The position numbers and the translations under genes were made by a program. A model generated the notes under the pieces. It did not search any database and had not been told where the DNA came from. It saw nothing but the letters and a program-made list of their open reading frames with translations. DNA of 64,000 nt from Cannabis sativa (lineage: Eukaryota > Streptophyta > Magnoliopsida > Rosales > Cannabaceae): contig NC_083604.1 in assembly GCF_029168945.1 (NCBI RefSeq), positions 74,912,211-74,976,210 of the forward strand. The letters run 5' to 3'. Of the stretch, positions 57,160-64,000 are shown piece by piece; position 1 is the first letter of the stretch, and every line of letters starts with the position of its first letter.

Positions 57160-59805
57160 ATTACAATATATCAAATTTCCCAACGAATACGTACAAGACG
57201 CCTCAGATGCGGGCTTTGCATGTTGCTCTGTTGTGGCCTGAAGCACCACAATGGCCGGTTTCGTGGTACGTAACCTTTTTATCACCGGACGGAAACGGTT
57301 CTCCCGTCTTCTTCCGGCGTTGCTTTTTCTTGGACGACCTATGTGCTTCTTTTCCACAGTACCCCAACTTTCATATTCTTGATGTGTTCGGAGAACCCAA
57401 TCATCCTCGTCACCGCCGAGATTGATGGTATCATCGTAAAACTTCCTCCACGTTTCTTTTGAATAATAAGGTGAGCAAAGCGTGTACACACTTGTGTTCG
57501 TTTTCAATGCCGCGGCACATGCATGAAGGCAAGGGAGTTTCAATAACGTGAACACGCCGCAGGTGCATGTTTTTTCAACTAGATTCACATCACCACCTCT
57601 TTCACCGTTAGGTCCCCTACCAACGTTATACAAATTGGCTCCATTTCGTTGGACGCGCCTGTACCTTGCATTTTCATGAATTTTTGCCAAGTTTTTTTCG
57701 AAGAGCGTGGCCAAAGGGGTGGCACATTTGTCAGCATTTTCGAGGCGATCAGCGAACCATGATTGGAGTGTGAACTTGATAAATTCAACCAAAGTAGTTA
57801 TTGGATATTTCCTGAACTCTTCTGTGACACTGTTGAAGCTTTCAGCAGCGTTGCTCGTCATGATGTTGTATCTATCGCCCAAACAATAAGGGTGAGCCCA
57901 CTTCTCAAACCCTATACTCTCCACATATGCAAAGCAATGGCCGGATTCATCTTTCTAAGCTTCTCGAACTCTCTATCGCATTCCGCCTTCGACCATGCGT
58001 AAGCAACATTATATATTTGGTTGTGAAAAGCATCAGCCTTGAATTTGGCGTTCACGTTCATAACAATGTGGTGATAGCATGCACAAGGACTGCTTCGGAA
58101 AAACGAGTTCAACAGCATGATCAATGCTTTGATGCCTATCTGACACAAACACTAAGTTCTCAACCACGTCAATTGCTACCCTCAACTTCTGTAAGAAATA
58201 CGTCCAGGAGTCGTTATTCTCACCGTCAACGATACCATAAGCAACCGCAACAATTGGTTGTTCGCATCGTATGCCACAAGCAACTAACATTATACCGCCG
58301 TACTTCGTCTTCAAGAAGGTGCCATCGATACTCAAAACAGACGACAAAAAGAAAAGCCCCTTCTACATGCACCGAGTGATATAAAACAAGATTTGAACCG
58401 CTCATCCTCTAAGTACAAGTCGCAATGGTACTCGGATTCTTCTCGTTCCAAAGATGTACAAGTACCCAGGGAAGCTTCATGTATGAAAACTCGGGCGTAC
58501 CCCTAGCATACGTAAGTCCCATCTCCCCGCACCTCCACGCCTTCACATAACTCATACCGATACCGTAGTTGTCAAACATGTCCCTCTCGTATGTCTTTAG
58601 CCTTGTACTTAGTTCCGTCTTGGGTGTACTTCCCCTTAATAAGGTGGCCAACTACCCATGGTGCTGCTTGACGGTGATCTGAACGTCTCGCATTCAAGTT
58701 ACATGTGTGTTCATTGTTAAATACAGTGACCTCAAAGTTGTCAGAATGCATCTTCTTCCTCCCCTCAATCTCCATTTACAATCTGGAGCCTTGCATGTAA
58801 CGTACAACACATCGGGGGATGACTTCTTCACCATCCACTCGAAATTGTTATTAAGGGCAAACCTACCCACAACTTGTCTCGCTTCTTCCTTGTTTTCATA
58901 AAAATTACCAAGCTCTATCACCCCGCTTCCTTACTTTGTAAACAAGTAGTTAGCTCATGATTTTCCATGATATCTTCCTTTGTCCACATGGGAGCTTTGA
59001 ACTTGGTACAAACTTCAAAAGAGGAGGACGTTGAGAACGTTGCATGACGAGCATGTTCTTCGCCCGCCCGGTCGACTACCGCTAGTTCCGTGTGTAGTGC
59101 GATTTTCACTACGAGGTTGTCGTTCTCGCCGTGTACCTTGGTTACTCGGTACACACTCTAACCTCAACAATGGTCCCGCTACGGGTTCATCGATCGCTAA
59201 ATCATGCTCATCGTCCATATTCAAATCTACAATAGGATCGTTATTGTAGAAGGGTGTATCGAACTCTTCAAACCGATGAAATCTCGTCGCTTCTTGTTCT
59301 TGCCCTACATTGGTCGGAACATCAAAATTGGTCGGAACCTCTAAATTGGCCGAACCTCCTCATTCACACCAATCCCAACATCTCGTTTCGGGAACGCAAG
59401 ACCCTACCACACTCCGAGGGAGAGGATTAGTAGGCGGCGTAGGCTCCGAATTCCCAACTTTTCTCACCTTGGTCACGAATAATGGCATAAACTCGTATTT
59501 GACATTGTTGCCCTCATCTCTAAAAACGTTCTCGGTTGGCGTTCTCTCTTAATAACCTCTCGGCGCAACCATTTTTCCCTTCATGTACAAGGAACAAATC
59601 TCCAACTTTAAATCATACGCTACGGATCAACTTCCAACTCTTCATATAAAATTTGTCGCAGCTTCTTGTAGGGTTGTCTCGGTTGTAAATCGTCAACGTC
59701 AAGCTGCTATTTGCTTTGTAGATCCAATTATAATTCTCACATAACCAAACACCATCGTACGATACAACAAGGAACACTTTGTCTCCTGCAATTGCAAACC
59801 AAAAA
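57160..59805 (-). pseudogene. MuDR-type MULE transposase, multiple frameshifts
   Basis: On the minus strand an acceptor (TTGCAG) precedes GDKVFLVVSYDGVWLCENYNWIYKA, the usual MULE transposase start. A variable linker follows, then the MuDR DNA-binding region (ELGNFYENKEEARQVVGRFALNNNFEWMVKKSSPDVLYVTCKAPDCKWRL), then the catalytic domain: Asp in LSIDGTFLKTKYGG (58324-58326), Asp in FVSDRHQSI (58138-58140), and Glu in TSNAAESFN (57841-57843). The C-terminus has a SWIM zinc finger (CTCGVFTLLKLPCLHACA) and a basic tail (KKHIGRPRKSNAGRRRENR). Adjacent blocks are in different frames at several points (for example near 57920, 58140 and 58660), so no full protein is made. Likely ancestral source of mobility for the element. 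Confidence 0.88.
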
Positions 59806-59859
59806 AACAAGGTGAGTAAAGGAAAAAACACCAAAAAAAAATAAAAATCGACATCCCAT

Positions 59860-60215
59860 CGATATCAATGTCGAGAAGCACAACACCAGAAATTAGGGCA
59901 CTGATTGTCGACATTGTGTCGACATATTATCGACATACAATCGACAACAACAACAACCATGCTCGTCATCGACATACTATCGACATACCATCGACATTCA
60001 ATCGACAATTAAAAACGGTTGCACATTTAATGTTAATAAATTTTACATACGTTCCCAACAACCCTTCCCAACTGAAACGTTGCATGTCAGACACGTGTCC
60101 TATCGACAACATATCGACATGAAGTCGACATTTCGTCGACAAATGTGTTAGCAGTGACACTAAATTGGCATGTTGTCGATAAGATGTCGACATAGTATCG
60201 ACATTCTGTCGACAA
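59860..60215. repeat. Right subterminal TGTCGA-type repeats, block 1
   Basis: Units such as ATCGACATACAATCGACA, ATTGTCGACATTGTGTCGAC and CATCGACAT upstream of the 109-residue ORF. Same half-palindromic core as the left block. Confidence 0.8.
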
Positions 60216-60299
60216 ATACGCCATTTCATGCGTTTTCCCTGTACAGTTACGCATTTAATGACCATTAAATTTTCATACATTCCCAACATTTTTACTGCT

Positions 60300-60394
60300 C
60301 TATAAAAGCAAAGGGAAATCTTATTCATAAGTGCTCTTGTATTCTACCTATCTCTTACTCTTAAAAATTTCTCTTATTCTCTTAAGTTTGAAAT
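60300..60394 (+). promoter_or_regulatory. TATA box and leader of the 109-residue ORF
   Basis: CTCTATAAAAGC at about 60298-60309 lies some 90 bases before the ATG, with a pyrimidine-rich leader (TCTACCTATCTCTTACTC). This is a well-formed plant core promoter layout inside the MULE. Confidence 0.6.
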
Positions 60395-60724
60395 ATGGCC
60401 CCAAGAAAGAACGGCAAATTCCCCATCCTAACTCCTGAGGAGCTGAAGCAGGAGCCTGATGTTGGCATAGTTACTCCTGCAATGCAGAAAGTTTTGGACG
60501 CCGCTCGAGCTTTCGAAAGAGAGCGAAATGGTAACGAGTTCAGGTTCATGCAACTTGAAAGAGAATTTTGCAAAACTGGTGTATGGCCGGCTCCACCACC
60601 TGGGTTCCCCGAAGGATGCCGTCGTTGCAAACTGGGCATCTTCAATGGTAAACCGGTGAAGCCTGGAACATTATGCAAGTATTGCAAGGCTCACCCACAA
60701 GCCAAAGAATTTAAAAAAAAATAA
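60395..60724 (+). CDS. Small intact MULE ORF with two CxxC pairs (109 residues), function unknown
   Basis: MAPRKNGKFPILTPEELKQE start, an acidic/basic helical middle (VLDAARAFERERNGNEFRFMQLEREF), a Pro-rich turn (WPAPPPGFPEG), then CRRC, 15 residues, CKYC followed by KAH. This CX2C-X15-CX2C spacing is compatible with a zinc ribbon. A very basic end (KEFKKK) closes it. Unlike the protease and transposase of the same element, this frame is uninterrupted, has its own TATA box, and is flanked on both sides by TGTCGACA repeats. I do not recognise the family. It could be an element-encoded accessory or DNA-binding protein, or a captured host fragment. Confidence 0.6.
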   Translation: MAPRKNGKFPILTPEELKQEPDVGIVTPAMQKVLDAARAFERERNGNEFRFMQLEREFCKTGVWPAPPPGFPEGCRRCKLGIFNGKPVKPGTLCKYCKAHPQAKEFKKK

Positions 60725-60892
60725 TTTCTTATGTTATGGTTTGTGGTGAGTTTTATTTAATGTTTGTTTTTTTTTTTTATGAACTTTTATTTTCTGTTTT
60801 TTTTTTATGTTTTTTTATGTTATTTTTAATGAACTTTATTTTCTGTCAATGTTATGTTTATGTTTATGTTTTATCCACGGTATTTTTCCATT

Positions 60893-61160
60893 GCATCGAT
60901 ATTTTGTCGACATCATTGTCGACAAAATATCAACAACTTCTTAAAAAAACAAAAATGCTTGTTGTCGACATTCTGTCGACAAACATGTTGACAAAATGTC
61001 GACAAATAGTTAATCCCAAAGTTGGTTGCATGATGTCGACAACATGTCGACATCATGTCGACATCATGTCGACATAACGTCGATAATGGTCGTCACTGAC
61101 CTTTCCTTTGTAATCATCGACAAACCATCGACATATCATCGACATATCATCGATAACACT
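60893..61160. repeat. Right subterminal TGTCGA-type repeats, block 2
   Basis: Dense ATGTCGACA, GTCGACATCATGTCGACAT and CATCGACATATCATCG units; the counterpart of the left block at 53455-54045. Confidence 0.85.
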
Positions 61161-61523
61161 GGAAAACCCAGAAATCGACTGAAAACCAGATCTGCCAGAT
61201 CTCAACAATTTCAGACCAAAAAACAGCAGTTCCAACAATAAACACACGTATAACAATTTTAAACTACATAAAGTCAAACAAAATGCTTAAAATGCAACTT
61301 ACCCATTATAATGGTGTAAGATTCTTGAGTGATGTTGTATTGTGCTTCGGTTTTCCACCAACACCCACCGAGAAAACAACCATGCAACAGCAAATAAAGA
61401 GAGTGGGACGGATAGAGGGAAATTTTTTCATAAATTTTTCAATTTTTTCCTAGAGAGAGAGAGTGGTGCACGAGAGAGAGGGAAGAGGGAAGAGAGAGAG
61501 AGAAATACACTTTCAGATTTTAG

Positions 61524-61554
<31 letters not shown>

Positions 61555-61556
<2 letters not shown>

Positions 61557-61664
61557 GGTAAAATGGGAAGTTCATGTAATTAATGGACTAAATTTGTACA
61601 AATTATAAAGGGGTATAAATTTTGATATAGGTTGTATTATTAGGGTCAAAAATTGAAATTTCCC
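61555..61664 (-). repeat. Right terminal inverted repeat of the MULE
   Basis: Mirror of the left terminus; the last bases GAAATTTCCC at 61655-61664 are followed at once by AAAGCAAA, also present before the left end. Confidence 0.85.
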
Positions 61665-61672
61665 AAAGCAAA

Positions 61673-62340
61673 TTAGGTATTGTTTTCTAAAAATTAGTTA
61701 TATTTTTTTAATAAATAATAGTAAACTACAAAATATTATATTTTTAAAAGATAAATTTAAGATTTTTTTGTTAAGGATTATTTGGACCTACAAAGTGTAA
61801 TATTATAAAATTTAATGGCAAGTCACACATATTCAAGTTAGAAATTTTTGCTTGTGCTATGTAATTATTTAAAGGAATAATTACATAAGGCACCATTTTT
61901 TATAAAATATTTATATTTTTACGTTCAAAAAATATTTTTTTATATTTTTACGATTTTCCAAAAAATAACACGAAAACAACATAAAATCAACAAGAAAACA
62001 ACATAAAAGTAACATGAAAATAACATTAAAAAAATAACAAAAAATAACATACATATAACAAAAAATTAACAACAAATGAACAAAATTTCAACATAAAAGA
62101 CCGTATTTTATGTAAATAAAATAAAAAATCGTAAAAATGTTTAAAATTCCGTGAAACCGTATTTTTGTTGTTTTTTTTTGTTGTTTTTGTGCATTTGTGA
62201 AATTAATCCTTATTTAAAAATGAATAAATTTCAATTTTAAAAAATTATATATTCTACCAAGATATTTAAGTCCTTTTGGAACAAACTATTCAAGACGAAA
62301 TAGAGTATTTTTTCTTTTTCCTTTAAGAGCAAGTTTAAAT
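61673..62340. other. AT-rich intergenic sequence with AACAACATAAAA-type repeat
   Basis: Between about 61890 and 62170 an inverted pair (TTTTACG...CGTAAAAA arms around ACAACATAAAA units) resembles another MITE; a related piece is at 63290-63480. No gene. Confidence 0.4.
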
Positions 62341-62341
62341 A

Positions 62342-62830
62342 ATTTTTTTTTTTTTTAAAATAAGCGTATTCATTTATTTGATTAAACAAAATTAGACCTC
62401 GCGGTCATTACATAAAAGGTCCTTCGGAATGGACGAGGCCGGAATAGAACCATACAACTTGTGAGTAAAAGGCCAGTTAGCCACATTATGGACAGCAAAA
62501 TTATAATTTCTACTAACATACAAGAAATTACAGCAAATAAAAGTGGGAGATGACTTAAAACAAAAGGAGACATAGTTCTCAAGCGCCCAATGTGATTCCG
62601 TCCCATTAAAAGCATTGATAACTATCCTCGAGTCACTCTCCACCAAAACATACTTATTACCTAACTCTTGAGCCAACGAAACAGCTAAACAACAGGCCAC
62701 TGCTTCTCCACATAACACATCCGAGAAGTCCAACCGAGCCGTATGAATCCGAACCACTCTACCCAGATGGTTCCTTGCTACAACCACTGTGCACATGCTT
62801 TCTAATGGGGTAAGTTGAAAAATACTACTT
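62342..62830 (-). pseudogene. LINE 3'-end fragment: RNase H domain
   Basis: The minus strand reads VVVARNHLGRVVRIHTARLDFSDVLCGEAVACCLAVSLAQELG, VLVESDSRIVINAFNG, NFLYVSRNYNFAVHNVANWPF: the plant LINE RNase H pattern (ARN, E-A-A, E-D, VxRxxN-AH-like). It is followed by a short 3' UTR and a T tract on the plus strand (62342-62354, i.e. an A tail). It is open over this length but lacks the first strand of the domain and everything upstream. It belongs to a more divergent LINE lineage than the copies at 13667 and 36936. Confidence 0.72.
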
Positions 62831-62841
62831 TTATTAATCAA

Positions 62842-63526
62842 TTAATCAAATTTACCTCTAATTTTATATTTATTTGAAACATACTTCTTTTTATATGTAT
62901 TGTACCCAAAATACCCAGACATAAGAGAGTCACATAGAAAGTATCTTGAAGTGACAGGGGCAAAATTAGTACAATATTTAAAAAAAGAGATAAAAATGAT
63001 AGACTTTAAAAAAAAAGATAAAAATAAAAGAGTTCAATATAAAAATGGTATAGAGTGTAATTTCCTCCTTTCTAATCCTACCCTGACATCACAATGATAA
63101 TCTAAAATATTGAGGAATGAGAAGTGTAAATAATTGAATCTCTTTAAATTCGTATATCTTTTTTTATCAAGGAATCTACCTCTTTTACTATTTCCTCCAA
63201 TAATAATCTAAGATATTTTACACAATATTTTAAAATTATATATTTTTTTATATATATATTTTTTAAAATTATTGTTTTCATATTCTTGCTTTTTTTTTTT
63301 TTAATTTACATTTTTATCGAAAACAATATAAAAATAACATAAAAAATAACTTGCAAATAACATAGATGTTAAAATTAAAACACCACAAAACAACCATCCC
63401 TATATTTGTAAAAATGTTGAAATAGGGAGATTTACAAAAAAAAAAATATATAGAAATTTAAATTTGTAAATTATAAACATGGATAAAAAAAAATATCGTG
63501 AAATTATGACTTTTTTTGGTTTTTTT

Positions 63527-63559
<33 letters not shown>

Positions 63560-63900
63560 TAATTTTTACCATAACTAGTATTAGTATTAGTATTGAATTA
63601 GCTATCTTAAATCAGTTACCACAACATCATCATGGTAACCGATTATTATGAAAATTGATTTGGTAGTAGTCAATTACCACTATCAATTTCTAAAAACGAT
63701 AAAGAAAAATCCAATAAAAATGTGAAAAAAAAAATAAACAGAAAAAATCATAAAAAAAATACGCAAAGTTAAGAATTTCATATTTACTAAACTAACTGAA
63801 GAAAAAATAATCATATTTTATGTAATTTCTTAAAAACAAAAGTGGTAAAGAGTGTTAAAAATAGGCATTTCTGAGAAGATATATGACCCTTCAAATTTAA
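62842..63900. other. AT-rich intergenic sequence
   Basis: Includes a 30-base T tract near 63530-63558 and a second AACAACATAAAA-like repeat (63290-63480). No supported gene. Confidence 0.45.
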
Positions 63901-63904
63901 TTTT

Positions 63905-64000
63905 GGGAAACTTACAAAAATACTGAAATTTGGATTAACTTTTACAAAAATACTGTCATACGGAAATTTTTTCAAAAATACTGTATTTTATAAAAACACC
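63905..64000. repeat. Dispersed repeat family A, copy 3 (cut by window end)
   Basis: ACAAAAATACTGAAATTTGG, TTAACTTTTACAAAAATACTG and CAAAAATACTGTATTTTATA occur in the same order as at 26795-27115. Confidence 0.5.

Larger units (their letters stand above)
52817..61664. mobile_element. 8.85-kb Ulp1-carrying Mutator-like element (KI-MULE type)
   Basis: Left terminus GGGAAATTTCATTTTTTGCC and reversed right terminus GGGAAATTTCAATTTTTGAC form an imperfect inverted repeat of about 100 bases. AAAGCAAA flanks both sides (52809-52816, 61665-61672), an 8-bp duplication. Inside are a DUF1985/Ulp1-like protease remnant (+), a MuDR transposase remnant (-), and a small intact ORF (+). MULEs carrying Ulp1-like genes are known as Kaonashi/KI-MULEs. 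CT/GA-rich blocks and TGTCGACA-type repeats lie inside each end. Transposase and protease reading frames are broken, so this copy is not autonomous. Confidence 0.9.

Noticed and set aside
60305..60322. Internal AAAAGCAAAGGGAAAT matching the left MULE border plus target repeat
   Set aside because: Same orientation as the left end, with no further terminal similarity; it overlaps the TATA/leader region of the small ORF. Probably chance or a minor internal duplication.

Overview
This is eukaryotic plant nuclear DNA. Genes have GT-AG introns, the intergenic DNA is AT-rich and full of MITEs, LINEs and MULEs, and there is a eukaryotic tRNA-Trp. The gene set (ABA kinase SnRK2, RPW8-type NLRs, DYW/E-class PPR proteins, reticulon-B, SKU5-similar oxidase) points to an angiosperm, almost certainly a eudicot. 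I cannot fix the species; a rosid is a guess.

Host genes, left to right: (1) the 3' eight exons of a subclass III SnRK2 kinase (+, first exon off the left edge); (2) an intact five-exon NRG1-type RPW8-NLR (-, 4670-7935); (3) an intronless E-class PPR gene resembling Arabidopsis At1g31430 (+, 11338-13269); (4) a second intact five-exon NRG1-type NLR (-, 19184-22337); (5) an intronless DYW PPR gene resembling At4g37170 (+, 28002-30050); (6) a 3' fragment of an unrecognised gene (-); (7) tRNA-Trp(CCA) (-); (8) a four-exon reticulon-like gene with a G-box/ABRE cluster upstream (-); (9) an eight-exon SKU5-similar multicopper-oxidase-like gene closest to SKS17 (+, 49902-52444). From memory of the Arabidopsis map, SnRK2.3, the NRG1 genes and SKS17 are neighbours at At5g66880-At5g66920. 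The SnRK2 / NRG1 / NRG1 / SKS17 order here therefore looks like ancestral microsynteny, stretched by gene and transposon insertions.

Mobile DNA: a 5'-truncated L1-type LINE with a 15-bp target duplication (13667-17030); a LINE carrying a twin-priming inversion (36936-38546) with a 15-bp duplication, nested in the A-tailed end of another minus-strand element; two more truncated LINE 3' ends; several MITE families (a 377-bp element with about 125-bp inverted repeats, Tourist-like copies, an Emigrant-like copy nested in a hAT-like element); LTR-like fragments; and a CACTA-type terminus with five subterminal stem-loops.

The most notable object is an 8.85-kb Mutator-like element (52817-61664). 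It has imperfect terminal inverted repeats and a flanking 8-bp direct repeat. It carries a decayed DUF1985/Ulp1-like protease gene (+), a decayed MuDR-type transposase (-), and a small intact 109-residue ORF with its own TATA box and two CxxC pairs. Blocks of the palindromic motif TGTCGACA lie near both ends. A roughly 1-kb relative with the same GGGAAATTT terminus and TCGCGA-core repeats lies at 40747-41772.

Exon coordinates were derived by hand from splice consensus and reading-frame continuity. Family assignments rest on remembered motifs, not on searches.
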